64,000 nt of DNA from Sinorhizobium sp. 8-89 (GCF_030124325.1 NZ_JASKLR010000018.1:46408-110407), one strand, 5' to 3'; positions 29,388-39,327 are shown, counted from the first letter of the stretch. Notes: a model not told the origin generated them from the letters alone. Program-made: numbers and translations.

Positions 29388-30587
29388 TCAGGCCGCCGCA
29401 TTGCCGCTGTTGCTTCTGACCGCTTCGGCGGCACGCTCAAGCCTTGCGAGCCCTTCTCGGGCTTCGGCGGCAGTGGTGATCAACGGCGGCAACAGGCGCA
29501 GCACGTTTTCGCCGGCCGGAACAACAAGCAGCTTCTCCGCACGGATTGCTTTCAACAGATCGGCCGAGGGCACCTTTGCCTTGATACCGAGCATAAGTCC
29601 GTCCCCGCGGATTTCCTCGATCACATCCGGATAGCGGTCCTTGAGCGACGCAAGCCCCTGCCGGAAAACGAGAGCGACGTCGCGCACCTGGTCCAGGAAA
29701 CCCTCGGCGAGAACAACGTCGAGGACTGCGTTGCCGACTGCCATTGCCAGCGGATTGCCGCCATAGGTCGAGCCGTGCGTGCCCGTGACCATGCCAGCGG
29801 CCGCCTCTTCGGTCGCAAGGCAGGCGCCCAGCGGAAAGCCGCCGCCGATGCCTTTGGCGACCGCCATGATGTCGGGCCGGATGCCGGCCCATTCATGGGC
29901 GAAGAGCTTGCCGGTCCGACCGACGCCGCACTGAACCTCGTCGAGGATCAGCAGCAGGCCGAACTCGTCGCAAAGCGCCCGCAGCTCCTGCAGAAACTCC
30001 TTGCTGGCCAGGCGAATGCCGCCCTCGCCCTGGATCGGTTCGATCAGGATCGCCGCCGTCTCGTCATTGATCGCATCCTTGACCGCAGCGAGGTCGCCGA
30101 AAGGAACCTGATAGAAGCCTGGCGCCTTTGGCCCGAAACCCTCGATGTATTTCTGTTGGCCGCCGGCCGCGATCGTCGCGATCGTGCGGCCATGGAAGGC
30201 ACCTTCGAAGGTGATGATATGGAACTTTTCCGGATGCCCTTTGGCGAAATGATAGCGGCGCGCAGTCTTGATCGCGCATTCGAGCGCCTCCGCACCCGAA
30301 TTGGTGAAGAACACGCGGTCCGCGAAGGTCACGGCCGTCAGCCGGCGGGCCAGGCTTTCCTGCCCGGGAACCTCGTAGAGATTGGAAAGATGCCAGACCT
30401 TGTCCGCCTGCGCCTTCAGCGCTTCGACGAGGTGCGGATGGGCATGGCCAAGCGAGTTCACGGCGACCCCGGCGGCAAAATCGAGATAGCGCGAGCCGTC
30501 TTCGGCAACAAGCCAGACGCCCTCGCCTCGCTCGAAACGCAACGGCGCGCGCATATAGGTGTCGTAGAGCGGCGTTGTTGCGGCCAT
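29388..30587 (-). CDS. argD: Acetylornithine aminotransferase
   Basis: A class III PLP aminotransferase of 399 residues ([26 protein letters not shown] lysine in [14 protein letters not shown] near 242). It transfers an amino group to N-acetylglutamate semialdehyde in arginine synthesis and commonly also acts in lysine synthesis. ATG at 30587 follows a GGAAGGAGAAG site; upstream in-frame codons lack one. A GC-rich hairpin with a T-tract precedes the gene at 30641-30671. Confidence 0.95.
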   Translation of the reverse strand: MAATTPLYDTYMRAPLRFERGEGVWLVAEDGSRYLDFAAGVAVNSLGHAHPHLVEALKAQADKVWHLSNLYEVPGQESLARRLTAVTFADRVFFTNSGAEALECAIKTARRYHFAKGHPEKFHIITFEGAFHGRTIATIAAGGQQKYIEGFGPKAPGFYQVPFGDLAAVKDAINDETAAILIEPIQGEGGIRLASKEFLQELRALCDEFGLLLILDEVQCGVGRTGKLFAHEWAGIRPDIMAVAKGIGGGFPLGACLATEEAAAGMVTGTHGSTYGGNPLAMAVGNAVLDVVLAEGFLDQVRDVALVFRQGLASLKDRYPDVIEEIRGDGLMLGIKAKVPSADLLKAIRAEKLLVVPAGENVLRLLPPLITTAAEAREGLARLERAAEAVRSNSGNAAA

Positions 30588-30640
30588 GGCGAACTTCTCC
30601 TTCCGTCCTGTTGGCATCGATATCGGCTGATCGCGTCCGA

Positions 30641-30671
30641 TAAAAATCAAAAATGCCGCCTTTCGGCGGCG
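30641..30671 (-). promoter_or_regulatory. Terminator-like hairpin in the argD leader
   Basis: Read on the argD strand, GCCGCC-GAAA-GGCGGC (30670-30655) is followed by ATTTTTGATTTTTA. No upstream gene on this strand needs a terminator, since gcrA is divergent. TTGACA on the same strand at 30705-30700 could be a -35 box. It may be a leader attenuator or the end of a short RNA. Confidence 0.5.
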
Positions 30672-30739
30672 CAGGCACTATTCCTATTTCGCACCGCAAT
30701 GTCAACAAAACCAAGGCTTGCAACGGCCCTGAAGGCGCG

Positions 30740-30859
30740 GATTCCGACGTGCGAAAAAACGTCCGGCGAGGGCTTGCAAAAATGCAACGGCCAGCGAGCA
30801 AGTTGGGGAAAACCCCAAAATCGATTCGGCGCGATTCCTGCGACTCTTGCCACGGAGTC
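30740..30859. promoter_or_regulatory. Cluster of GANTC methylation sites between argD and gcrA
   Basis: GATTC at 30740, 30823 and 30833, GACTC at 30842, and GAGTC at 30855. Four fall within 37 bp. GANTC is the CcrM target in Alphaproteobacteria, and GcrA acts at methylated GANTC promoters. The 415-bp argD-gcrA interval contains no gene apart from these sites and the argD leader hairpin. Confidence 0.7.
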
Positions 30860-31002
30860 ACCCTGCCAGTAGGTTAATATTCAATTACTAGACGCATGCG
30901 GCGGACCTAGTCACCAAAAGAGTTATCGCGTTGCAGCTCCGGAGTTTTTCCGGAGCATGGTGATGGATTCTGCCATCCAACGCCGAGAACGGAGAGTGCA
31001 GA

Positions 31003-31521
31003 ATGAACTGGACTGACGAGCGGGTGGAGAAACTGAAGAAGCTGTGGTCGGAAGGCCTGAGCGCCAGCCAGATCGCGGCACAACTGGGTGGCGTCAGCCG
31101 CAATGCCGTTATCGGCAAGGTTCACCGGCTGAGCCTTCCGGGGCGGGCCAAGGCCGGGGGCACCACTGCTGCCGCACGCCCCAAGCGCACCACTTCTGCT
31201 CCCCGCGCGCCGAATTACGCCGCGCGTGTCACAACCCGCACCGTCACCCGCACCGCTGGTGCCACCGTGCTCAAGGAAGAGATCGAAGTCGATCTCGTCG
31301 CGGATCAGGACCTCGAACTCGCACCGAACGTCGTCGTTCCGATGTCCCGCCGCCTCGGCCTGACGGAGCTCAACGAGCGTACCTGCAAGTGGCCGATCGG
31401 CGACCCTTTGAAGGAAGAGTTCCATTTCTGCGGCAATGACTCGCCGGAATCGTCGCCCTATTGCAGCTATCACACGCGGCTCGCCTATCAGCCTTCCGGC
31501 GAGCGCCGGCGGATGCGCTGA
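31003..31521 (+). CDS. gcrA: GcrA cell-cycle regulator
   Basis: A protein of 172 residues. The N-terminal GcrA domain begins MNWTDERVEKLKKLWSEG, continues with SASQIAAQLGGVSRNAVIGK, and is followed by a basic Ala-rich linker. The conserved C-terminal sigma-interacting part carries CKWPIGDP, FCGND and SPYCSYHTRLAY. GcrA binds RNA polymerase sigma-70 and activates promoters bearing methylated GANTC. Preceded by a CGGAGAG site; the upstream interval holds a GANTC cluster. Confidence 0.95.
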   Translation: MNWTDERVEKLKKLWSEGLSASQIAAQLGGVSRNAVIGKVHRLSLPGRAKAGGTTAAARPKRTTSAPRAPNYAARVTTRTVTRTAGATVLKEEIEVDLVADQDLELAPNVVVPMSRRLGLTELNERTCKWPIGDPLKEEFHFCGNDSPESSPYCSYHTRLAYQPSGERRRMR

Positions 31522-31543
31522 TCGGTTCTTGCGAACGCAAATG

Positions 31544-31572
31544 AAAAAAAGGGGCCCAAGGGCCTCTTTTTT
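31544..31572. terminator. Bidirectional terminator between gcrA and phoB
   Basis: AAAAAGGGGCCC, loop AAG, GGGCCTCTTTTTT: a stem with A-tract and T-tract on both flanks and one G-T pair. It serves the two convergent genes. Confidence 0.85.
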
Positions 31573-31604
31573 ATGTCTGCAGAACGCGGACAACAGCGGC
31601 GCGT

Positions 31605-32288
31605 TCAGCTTTCAAGTGAATAGCCGGCACCGCGCACGGTGCGAATGACATCGGGCATGTTCGAAAAGTTCAGCGCCTTGCGCAGACGGCCGACATGCAC
31701 GTCCACGGTGCGCTCGTCGACATAGATGTCATGGCCCCACACGCCGTCGAGAAGCTGTGAACGGGAGAATACGCGCCCCGGTGAGGACATCAGGAACTCC
31801 AGGAGCCGGAACTCCGTCGGTCCGAGCCGAACCTCGCGGCTGCGCCTGTGGACGCGGTGCGTCTCGCGATCGAGTTCGATGTCGCCGCAGCGCAAGAGCG
31901 TCGAAAGTACCTCGGGCTTGGCGCGCCGCAGCATCGCCTTCACCCTCGCCATCAGTTCCGGCGTAGAGAACGGCTTTACGACATAGTCGTCCGCGCCGGT
32001 GGCGAGACCGCGAACCCGCTCGCTTTCCTCGCCGCGCGCGGTCAGCATGATGATCGGCAGGCGCTCCGTTTCCGGCCTCTGCCGCAGCCGGCGGCAAAGT
32101 TCGATGCCGGACACGCCGGGCAGCATCCAGTCGAGGATCAATAGATCGGGCAACCGCTCCTGAAGGCGGATTTCAGCCTCGTCTCCACGCAGGATCGTAT
32201 CGACGTCGAATCCTTCGGCCTCGAGATTGTAGCGCAGGAGGACGCTCAGCGCCTCCTCGTCCTCGACAACAGCGATCTTCGGCAACAT
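31605..32288 (-). CDS. phoB: Phosphate regulon response regulator PhoB
   Basis: A protein of 227 residues. The receiver domain has phospho-acceptor D53 (LLILDWMLPG), conserved acidic D10/E11, and lysine in YVVKPF. It is followed by an OmpR-type winged helix (LGPTEFRLLEFLM, DERTVDVHVGRLRKAL). PhoB~P binds Pho boxes. Last gene of the phoR-pst-phoU-phoB array, 205 bp after phoU with a repeat in between, so it may also have its own promoter. Confidence 0.95.
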   Translation of the reverse strand: MLPKIAVVEDEEALSVLLRYNLEAEGFDVDTILRGDEAEIRLQERLPDLLILDWMLPGVSGIELCRRLRQRPETERLPIIMLTARGEESERVRGLATGADDYVVKPFSTPELMARVKAMLRRAKPEVLSTLLRCGDIELDRETHRVHRRSREVRLGPTEFRLLEFLMSSPGRVFSRSQLLDGVWGHDIYVDERTVDVHVGRLRKALNFSNMPDVIRTVRGAGYSLES

Positions 32289-32407
32289 TCGGTCATGCTC
32301 CTTCCCACGCGCGGGTGCCATCATGCCACCGCGGCACAATACGGGCCGCGAATAATCGCGACCGGGACAAGATTAACGCATGCACCTCGGCATGCGGTAT
32401 CGGGCGC

Positions 32408-32500
32408 CCTAGATCGTTTCATTGAAACAGTGAAACGATCTGACTCTCTGAACGACGCAACTCCGGACGAAAAACCGTCTTCATGGAATCGCTCTAGTCC
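32408..32500. repeat. Intergenic repeat, second family
   Basis: CTAGATCGTTTCATTGAAACAG...AACGATCTGACTCTCTGAA.CGACGCAACTCCGGACGAAAAACCG...GGAATCGCTCTAG. This is the most complete of the three copies (others at 20618 and 25843), bounded by CTAGATCG and CGCTCTAG. It sits inside the pho operon between phoU and phoB. Confidence 0.65.
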
Positions 32501-33207
32501 GTCACGGAGCCCAGCGTCGACGTCGTGTCGTCCTTCGGCCGTTCGCCTTGCAGCTGAGCACCCGTCGCCATGTAATAGATCGTTTCGGCGATGTTGGTCG
32601 CATGGTCGCCGATACGCTCGATGTTCTTGGCGCAGAAGAGAAGATGCGTGCACGGTGTGATGTTGCGCGGATCTTCCATCATATAGGTCAGCAGTTCGCG
32701 GAAAAGCGACGTGTAGATCGCGTCGATCTCTTCATCGCGCTCGCGGATGCTGTTCGCCTTTTCCGGCGAACGGGACGCAAAGACGTCGAGCACTTCCTTG
32801 AGCTGGACCAAAGCCAACTCCGCAAGATGCTCCAGGCCACGCGCAAGCTTGCGCGGAATGCCGGATCCGGCGACCGCGATCACCCGTTTGGCGGTATTCT
32901 TGCCGAGGTCGCCGACGCGCTCCAAATCGGCGGCGATCCGGATCGACCCCATGATCTCGCGGAGATCCGACGCCATCGGCTGACGCTTGGCGATGGTGAC
33001 GATCGCCTTCTCGCCGATCTGACGCTCGGCGTCATCGAGGATCGCGTCGTCGGAAATCACCTTCTGCGCCAAGGCCAGATCCGAGTTCACCAGCGCCCGG
33101 ACAGAGTCCGCCACCATCTGCTCGGCAAGCCCGCCCATCTCGGAGATCCGGCGCGTGAGATATTTCAACTCCTCGTCGAAGGCGGACGTTATGTGTGCAT
33201 GAGTCAT
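32494..33207 (-). CDS. phoU: Phosphate signalling protein PhoU
   Basis: An all-helical protein of 237 residues made of two PhoU repeats, each with the E-x3-D-x3 metal-binding pattern (SDLREIMGSIRIAADLERVGDLGKNTA; NIERIGDHATNIAETI). It transmits the state of the PstSCAB transporter to PhoR. 67 bp after pstB. Confidence 0.95.
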   Translation of the reverse strand: MTHAHITSAFDEELKYLTRRISEMGGLAEQMVADSVRALVNSDLALAQKVISDDAILDDAERQIGEKAIVTIAKRQPMASDLREIMGSIRIAADLERVGDLGKNTAKRVIAVAGSGIPRKLARGLEHLAELALVQLKEVLDVFASRSPEKANSIRERDEEIDAIYTSLFRELLTYMMEDPRNITPCTHLLFCAKNIERIGDHATNIAETIYYMATGAQLQGERPKDDTTSTLGSVTD

Positions 33208-33274
33208 TTTCGTTTCCTCAAGGCGCGCGCTGGTCTGGACGGACCTTCATCAATCGTAAGGGTTGGAAGTCGCT

Positions 33275-34090
33275 TTAGCCGAACCGACCCATAATATAGT
33301 CCTGCGTGCGCTGATCATCCGGATTGGTGAACATCTTGTCGGTGTCGTTCTCCTCGACGAGATTGCCGAGGTGGAACATGGCGGTGCGTTGCGAAACACG
33401 CGCAGCCTGCTGCATCGAATGGGTCACGATGACGATCGTGAAATTCGCGCGCAGCTCGTGAATGAGCTCCTCGACCTTCGCGGTGGCGATCGGATCGAGC
33501 GCCGAGCAGGGCTCGTCCATCAGGATCACTTCGGGGCTGACCGCAACGGCACGCGCGATGCAGAGGCGCTGCTGCTGGCCGCCGGAGAGGCCGGTGCCCG
33601 GCTCTAGCAGCCGATCCTTGACTTCGTTCCACAAGCCAGCCTTCACCAGGCTGTTCTCGACGATCTGATCCAGGTCGGACTTGTTACGCGACAGACCATG
33701 GATGCGCGGGCCGTAGGCGATGTTCTCGTAGATCGATTTCGGGAATGGGTTCGGCTTCTGGAACACCATGCCGACGCGAGCCCTGAGTTCGACCACGTCC
33801 ACGCTCGGATCGTAGATGTCCGACTGGTCGAGCGTGATCTTGCCGGTTACGCGGCAGCCTTCGATGGTGTCGTTCATGCGGTTGAGCGTGCGCAGGAAAG
33901 TCGACTTGCCGCAGCCCGAGGGACCGATCAGCGCCGTCACGGTATTCTTGCGAACATTCAGGTTCACGTCGAAGAGAGCGCGCTTCTCGCCGTAGTAGAC
34001 GGATACGTCCTTTCCGACCATCTTGAAGTTTGCATCGCTCATCTTCTGATCCAGCGCCTTTTCAACTGCTGCTTCGGACATAATATTCAT
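33275..34090 (-). CDS. pstB: Phosphate ABC transporter ATP-binding protein PstB
   Basis: A protein of 271 residues: Walker [11 protein letters not shown]-loop, signature LSGGQQQRL, Walker [14 protein letters not shown] and H-loop VTHSMQQA. Energises high-affinity phosphate uptake through PstCA. An N-terminal extension of about 20 residues precedes the ATPase core; internal ATGs could be the true start. Confidence 0.95.
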   Translation of the reverse strand: MNIMSEAAVEKALDQKMSDANFKMVGKDVSVYYGEKRALFDVNLNVRKNTVTALIGPSGCGKSTFLRTLNRMNDTIEGCRVTGKITLDQSDIYDPSVDVVELRARVGMVFQKPNPFPKSIYENIAYGPRIHGLSRNKSDLDQIVENSLVKAGLWNEVKDRLLEPGTGLSGGQQQRLCIARAVAVSPEVILMDEPCSALDPIATAKVEELIHELRANFTIVIVTHSMQQAARVSQRTAMFHLGNLVEENDTDKMFTNPDDQRTQDYIMGRFG

Positions 34091-34102
34091 CTCTGTTTCT
34101 CC

Positions 34103-35404
34103 CTACCAGCGGCGCTCGAAGCGCTGCCTGAGAAATATCGCGATCCCGTTCATCAGCACGAGGAATGCCAGAAGAACCAGGATTGCAGCGGAGGTTCGGG
34201 AAACGAAGCCGCGTTCGGGGCTATCGGCCCAGATGTAGATCTGTGTCGGTAGTGCGGTGGATGCAGCGAAGACGCCCTCGGGCGGGCTGGTGATGAAGGC
34301 GTTCATGCCGATCAGCAGCAGCGGTGCGGTTTCGCCGAGCGCTCTTGCCAGCGAGATGATGCTGCCGGTCATGACGGTCGGCATCGCAAGCGGCAGGATG
34401 TGGTGGAAGATCGCCTCGTGCTTCGACGCACCCACGCCGAGCGCGGCCTCGCGGATCGAGGACGGTACCGACTTCAGTGATACGCGGGTCACGATGATAA
34501 GCGTCGGCAGCGTCATCAACGCGAGAACGAAGCCACCGACGAGCGGAGCGGAGCGGGGCAAGCCTAGCCATCCGAGGAAAACCGCAAGGCCGAGCAGACC
34601 GAACACCACGGAGGGCACGGCGGCCAGGTTGTTGATGTTCACCTCAATGAGGTCAGTGAACCTGTTCTTCGGCGCGAACTCTTCGAGATAGATCGCAGCG
34701 GCGATCCCGATCGGGAAGCTGATCACGAAGCACACCAGCAGCGACCAGAACGAGCCAGAGATCGCACCCGCCAGACCCGCAAGCTCCGGGAAGCGGCTGT
34801 CGGCATTGAAGAATAGACCCCAGTTGAACGGCTTCGAGATCACGCCATTGGCGACCAACTGATCGTACATGCCGATCTGCTTGTCATTGATGCGGCGTTG
34901 GTTCTCCGGGATGTCGCGGCTGATCGCGCCCTTGGCCAACTGATCGACGGGATCGGCCATCGGAATGGTGAAGCTGCTCTTGCCGGTCAACCGGCCGGGG
35001 TCGTCAACGACGGCATCGCGTACGAGGAATGGTGCCGACGAGGTGAACATTTCGAAGAACTTGCGTTCATCGCTTCTGCGCATCTCAGGCACCTGTGCCC
35101 GCAATGCGCCACGGACGATGCCGCGCCAGTCGGCCTCGCCAATGTTCGCCGGATCTACTTTTGCCGTCGACAGATCGATTTCGATGGTCGCGACGGTCTG
35201 CGTGAAGGCCGTGTAGCCCGTGAAGGTAAGCGAGCCGACGAGAATTGCGAGGAAGCCCAGCGCGAACGTAATTGCGATGATGCCATAGATCTGCAGCCGT
35301 CGGTCGGAGGCGTACCGGGCCCTCCGTCGGGCTTTCATCTCGTCGGAGTGCCAGTCCACGCCGGCCGCTGAGACGGTGTCGGTCAGTGCTGCGCTGGACA
35401 TCAA
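34103..35404 (-). CDS. pstA: Phosphate ABC transporter permease PstA
   Basis: A protein of 433 residues. It is longer than E. coli PstA because of an N-terminal cytoplasmic/first-helix segment and a soluble insertion of about 150 residues (DDPGRLTGKSSFTIPMADP) typical of rhizobial PstA. The permease core has the EAA-like loop SIREAALGVGASKHEAIFH. Start overlaps the pstC stop by four bases. Confidence 0.94.
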   Translation of the reverse strand: MMSSAALTDTVSAAGVDWHSDEMKARRRARYASDRRLQIYGIIAITFALGFLAILVGSLTFTGYTAFTQTVATIEIDLSTAKVDPANIGEADWRGIVRGALRAQVPEMRRSDERKFFEMFTSSAPFLVRDAVVDDPGRLTGKSSFTIPMADPVDQLAKGAISRDIPENQRRINDKQIGMYDQLVANGVISKPFNWGLFFNADSRFPELAGLAGAISGSFWSLLVCFVISFPIGIAAAIYLEEFAPKNRFTDLIEVNINNLAAVPSVVFGLLGLAVFLGWLGLPRSAPLVGGFVLALMTLPTLIIVTRVSLKSVPSSIREAALGVGASKHEAIFHHILPLAMPTVMTGSIISLARALGETAPLLLIGMNAFITSPPEGVFAASTALPTQIYIWADSPERGFVSRTSAAILVLLAFLVLMNGIAIFLRQRFERRW

Positions 35405-36771
35405 TATTTCTCCCGGTACTTCCGCACGGTGCGCAGAGCGATGAGGTTCAGGATGAGCGTCACGATGAAGAGGATCAGACCCAGCGCGAACGCCGCCAGT
35501 GTCTTCGGATTGTCGAATTCGGAGTCGCCGATGAGAAGCGTGACGATCTGCACGGTCACTGTCGTAACCGCGTCGAACGGGTTCACCGTCATCTTCGCGA
35601 TCAGGCCCGCGGCCATCACGACGATCATCGTTTCCCCGACGGCGCGGCTGAGCGCTAGCAATACGCCGCCGACGATGCCGGGCAATGCCGCCGGAAGCAG
35701 AACCTTCCGGATGGTTTCACCCTTCGTGGCGCCGAGAGCAAAAGAACCCTCGCGCATCGCCGTCGGCACGGCCGCGAGAGCATCGTCGGAAAGCGAGGAG
35801 ATGAACGGGATGATCATGACGCCCATCACCGCCCCGGCCGCCAGAGCGCTGTTCGGAGAGGATTCGATCCCGAGGCTGATGCCGAGGCTGCGCACGGCAG
35901 GCGCCACAGTGAGAACGGCGAAGAAGCCGTACACGACGGTTGGAACGCCTGCCAGGATTTCGAGCAGCGGCTTGATCACCGCGCGGAAACGCTTGTCGGC
36001 ATATTCCGTCAGATAGATCGCCGAAAGGATTCCGGTCGGAACGGCGACGATCATCGAGATGAGCGAGATCACGAAGGTGCCGAAGAGAACCGGAATGACG
36101 CCGAATGCGCCCTGCCCCGCCACCTGGTCCGCGCGGATGGCAATCTGCGGCTCCCAGCGCAACCCGAACAGGAATTCGGTGATCGGCACCTTCGCAAAGA
36201 ACTGGAGCGCCTCGAAGACAAGCGAGGCGATGATGCCGAGGGTCGTCACGATCGCGACGAGCGACGAGAACATCATGAAGTAGGTGACGGAACGCTCGAC
36301 GCTATGGCGTGCCCGGAAGCGGTTGCCGATGACCTTGTAGCCGAGGAAGGCACCGATCGCCATCAGGGCTGCGATGACAGCGACCATCGCAATGGCCGAA
36401 ATCTGCTGAAGCGACTTCAGATGCGTAACGGCAGCCTGGATTTCGGGGGTCGGTTCCTTGAAGATATTCCCGGCCGCGACCTGGCGGACTTCGCTCATAA
36501 TAAGAGAACGAGTGGTCGCGTCGAGGCTTTCCGAGCCAGGAAAACTGGCGACAACCAGTTGATTGATGACGCTGTTCTGCCCGGCCAGCCACAGCAAAAG
36601 GAAGATGAAGGCAGGCACACCGGTCCAGATGGCGGCATTCAGACCGTGGTAGATCGGTCGCGAATGGGTTTTTTCAGAAGCTCCGTTTTGCGTCGCGCGT
36701 GCGCGCGCAGAGCCGACAAAGTGCATAACAAGCGCCGCAAGCGCCAAAATGGCTAACAAATATCCGGACAT
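35401..36771 (-). CDS. pstC: Phosphate ABC transporter permease PstC
   Basis: A protein of 456 residues, again the long rhizobial form with extra N-terminal helices. The permease loop is AMREGSFALGATKGETIRK. The region preceding it (PLLEILAGVPTVVYGFFAVL) is diagnostic for PstC. It lies between pstS (64 bp upstream) and pstA (overlap). Confidence 0.94.
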   Translation of the reverse strand: MSGYLLAILALAALVMHFVGSARARATQNGASEKTHSRPIYHGLNAAIWTGVPAFIFLLLWLAGQNSVINQLVVASFPGSESLDATTRSLIMSEVRQVAAGNIFKEPTPEIQAAVTHLKSLQQISAIAMVAVIAALMAIGAFLGYKVIGNRFRARHSVERSVTYFMMFSSLVAIVTTLGIIASLVFEALQFFAKVPITEFLFGLRWEPQIAIRADQVAGQGAFGVIPVLFGTFVISLISMIVAVPTGILSAIYLTEYADKRFRAVIKPLLEILAGVPTVVYGFFAVLTVAPAVRSLGISLGIESSPNSALAAGAVMGVMIIPFISSLSDDALAAVPTAMREGSFALGATKGETIRKVLLPAALPGIVGGVLLALSRAVGETMIVVMAAGLIAKMTVNPFDAVTTVTVQIVTLLIGDSEFDNPKTLAAFALGLILFIVTLILNLIALRTVRKYREKY

Positions 36772-36835
36772 CGTGGCCCCCAGATCAAAAGGTGGGGCTG
36801 CCTACCACAGGCGGCAGCCAGCCCCAATGCCTGAG

Positions 36836-37873
36836 TTACGATCCGAGCTTCTTGGCTTCGGAAACAGCCTTCTGGACTTCGCCGCGCTTGGCGTCGTCGA
36901 GCGGCGTCAGGCCGCGCTCTGCCAGGTAGCCATCCGGTCCGAGAGCCGCGTCGGAGACGAACTCTTCCAGGAACTCCTTCATGCCCGGAATGACGTCGCG
37001 GTGAGCGTTCTTGATGTAGACAAAGAGCGGGCGAGCGACCGGGTAGGATCCATCAGCGATCGTGTCGAAGTTAACTTCAACATTGTTGACCTTGATGGCC
37101 TTCAGCTTGTCGGAGTTTTCGTAGAGGAACGAGTAGCCGAAGATGCCGACCGAGTTCGGGTCGGATTCAAGGCGCTGCACGATCAGGTTGTCGTTTTCGC
37201 CGGCTTCGACGAACGGACCGTCCTGGCGCATGCGCGAGCAGACTTCGGTCCACTTCTTTTCATCGGCCTTCTTCAGGTCGGCCATGCCCGGCAGGCCCTT
37301 GCAGCCGTCGTGCATGACGAGTTCGACGAAGGCGTCACGCGTGCCGGAGGTCGGCGGCGGGCCGAAGGCAACGATGTTGGTGTCCGGAAGCGAAGCGTCG
37401 ATGTCCGACCACTTCTTGTTCGGGTTGGCGACGAAGCCACCCTTGCCGTCCGGAAGCTCGGCTGCAAGAGCCTTGAAGATTTGTTCTTCGGTGAGATTCC
37501 AGTCGGTTTCGTTGGCGCGCGAAACAGCGATCGAGAGGCCGTCATAACCGATCATCGCTTCGGTGATGTCGTTCACGCCGTTGTCGGCGCAGAGCTTCAC
37601 TTCGGATTCCTTGATGGCGCGCGACGCGCCGGTGACGTCAGCGAAATCTTCGCCTACGCCGCCGCAGAAGGCCTTGAAGCCGCCGCCGGTACCGGTGGAC
37701 TCGACGACCGGAGCTGTCTTGCCGGACTTGTTGGCGAACTCTTCGGCCACAGCCTGCGAATAGGGGAACACAGTCGAGGAACCGACGAGCTTGATCTGGT
37801 CGCGAGCCGCTGCGGCGCCCGCGAACGCGGCGGAGGCGACCAGCGCCGCTACAGTGAGTTTAAGAGCTTTCAT
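36836..37873 (-). CDS. pstS: Periplasmic phosphate-binding protein PstS
   Basis: A protein of 345 residues with a signal peptide cleaved near AAAARDQ. Phosphate-contacting segments are GSSTVFPYS, TGTGGGFKAFCGG, and SGTRDAFVELV. First gene of the transporter operon, 195 bp downstream of phoR with a Pho box in that interval. Confidence 0.95.
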   Translation of the reverse strand: MKALKLTVAALVASAAFAGAAAARDQIKLVGSSTVFPYSQAVAEEFANKSGKTAPVVESTGTGGGFKAFCGGVGEDFADVTGASRAIKESEVKLCADNGVNDITEAMIGYDGLSIAVSRANETDWNLTEEQIFKALAAELPDGKGGFVANPNKKWSDIDASLPDTNIVAFGPPPTSGTRDAFVELVMHDGCKGLPGMADLKKADEKKWTEVCSRMRQDGPFVEAGENDNLIVQRLESDPNSVGIFGYSFLYENSDKLKAIKVNNVEVNFDTIADGSYPVARPLFVYIKNAHRDVIPGMKEFLEEFVSDAALGPDGYLAERGLTPLDDAKRGEVQKAVSEAKKLGS

Positions 37874-37987
37874 AGATGTTCTCCCGGAATGGGCTTGTGT
37901 TGGTGCGCTTCAATTCCAGCGCTCTCTTCGCCGTATGATCGGCCGCCCCTAGTTAGCCGCCGATGGTCACACCTTTTATGTCAATTC

Positions 37988-38006
37988 GGTGAAACATTTA
38001 TGACAG
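37988..38006 (-). promoter_or_regulatory. Pho box upstream of pstS
   Basis: On the reverse strand the sequence CTGTCATAAATGTTTCACC closely follows the PhoB consensus (two TGTCA-like 7-mers spaced 11 bp). A further TGACATAAAAG lies directly after it. It is 115-133 bp upstream of the pstS start. Activation under phosphate limitation is expected. Confidence 0.85.
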
Positions 38007-38067
38007 TCTATGTCATTGAAGAAGCTTCGTAATTTCGACATCCGCGATGCGCCGGCGACGTTTTGTG

Positions 38068-39327
38068 TCAGAAGCGGACCGTGAAGATCGTACCCTTCCC
38101 GACCTCCGAATGAATTAGGAGACGGGCACGGTGGCGCGTGAGGATATGCTTGACGATGGCGAGCCCCAGGCCGGTGCCTTTTTTGGAGCGGCTCGCCTCC
38201 ACGTTAACGCGATAAAAACGTTCGGTAATTCGCGGTACGTGCTCGGCCGGAATGCCTCGCCCGTAATCCTCGACAGTCACCTCGGCCTGCTTGCCCTGGT
38301 CTCCGGTCAGCCGGACATCCACCTTCTTGCCTTCCTGTCCATACTTGCACGCGTTCTCGATCAGGTTCTCGAAGACCTCGATCAATTCGTCGCGATCTCC
38401 CGGGACGAAAACCGGCGCATCAGGAACATCGAGCGAGATCGTGACGTCAAGCTCGGTTGCGAGCGGCAGCAGGCTGTCGCGCACATGCCCGAGCAGCGGC
38501 GCCAGGTCGACCATGTCCTCGGGAGCAAGATGTGACTTTAGTTCGAGCCTGGAGAGCGACAGGAGGTCATCGACGAGACGGCTCATGCGGGTGACCTGCT
38601 CGTGCATGATGCCGAAGAATCTCTCCTGTGCCTTCAGGTCGTTGCGCGCCGGACCCTGCAGCGTTTCGATGAAGCCGCGCAGCGATGCGAGTGGCGTGCG
38701 CAGTTCATGGCTGGCATTGGCGACGAAATCGGAGCGCATCCGGTCGATACGGCGCACTTGCGAAATGTCGCGATAGGTCAGCAGGAAGATGCGCCGGTTC
38801 GAAGCATCGGCTTCAATCTCGGCGGGTGCGACCCTGACGACATAGACAGTATCCGACGGTAGCCTCTCGGTGTGTTCGATCTGATTGATCTTGCCGGTGG
38901 CGATGGTCTCGCGAACCATATCGAGAATGCCGGGTGAACGGACGCGTGCGGAAAGGTCGGTATTCGGGGGAATGCTGCCGAACGCCTTTTCGGCAGCAAC
39001 GTTCTGAAAGAGCACGGTTTCATCCGCCGCAACGACGAGCACGGGCATGTCGAGCGCATTCAACGCCGGGACCAGCGGGTCTCCTCCCTTTTCGGTCGCA
39101 ACAGCGGTTACCGGAGCCGGCTGCACGGACGGCACGCTGCGATTGAGCAGCGCCGCGGCAAGCACGATCCAGAACGGCAATACGGCAAGGATATGAATAC
39201 CGGCGAGCGTAGCGAGAACGGCCAGCAAGACCGAAAGGCCGAGAACCCACCGTTCCGCCTTCAGCTTCGGCAGCAGGGCCCGCCAGAGCACCCTTGCATT
39301 GTCCAACACAACATCCTCATGACTCAA
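38068..39327 (-). CDS. phoR: Phosphate regulon sensor kinase PhoR
   Basis: A protein of 419 residues: two N-terminal membrane helices (about 28-62), a PAS domain, HisKA with phospho-acceptor H207 (FVANASHELRTPLAS), and HATPase with GRGIPAEHVPRITERFYRV and GTGLGLAIVKHIL. The frame is open from a GTG at 39345. The TTG at 39327 is preferred because AGGAGG sits six bases upstream of it. Divergent from ppk2. Confidence 0.92.
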   Translation of the reverse strand: MSHEDVVLDNARVLWRALLPKLKAERWVLGLSVLLAVLATLAGIHILAVLPFWIVLAAALLNRSVPSVQPAPVTAVATEKGGDPLVPALNALDMPVLVVAADETVLFQNVAAEKAFGSIPPNTDLSARVRSPGILDMVRETIATGKINQIEHTERLPSDTVYVVRVAPAEIEADASNRRIFLLTYRDISQVRRIDRMRSDFVANASHELRTPLASLRGFIETLQGPARNDLKAQERFFGIMHEQVTRMSRLVDDLLSLSRLELKSHLAPEDMVDLAPLLGHVRDSLLPLATELDVTISLDVPDAPVFVPGDRDELIEVFENLIENACKYGQEGKKVDVRLTGDQGKQAEVTVEDYGRGIPAEHVPRITERFYRVNVEASRSKKGTGLGLAIVKHILTRHRARLLIHSEVGKGTIFTVRF

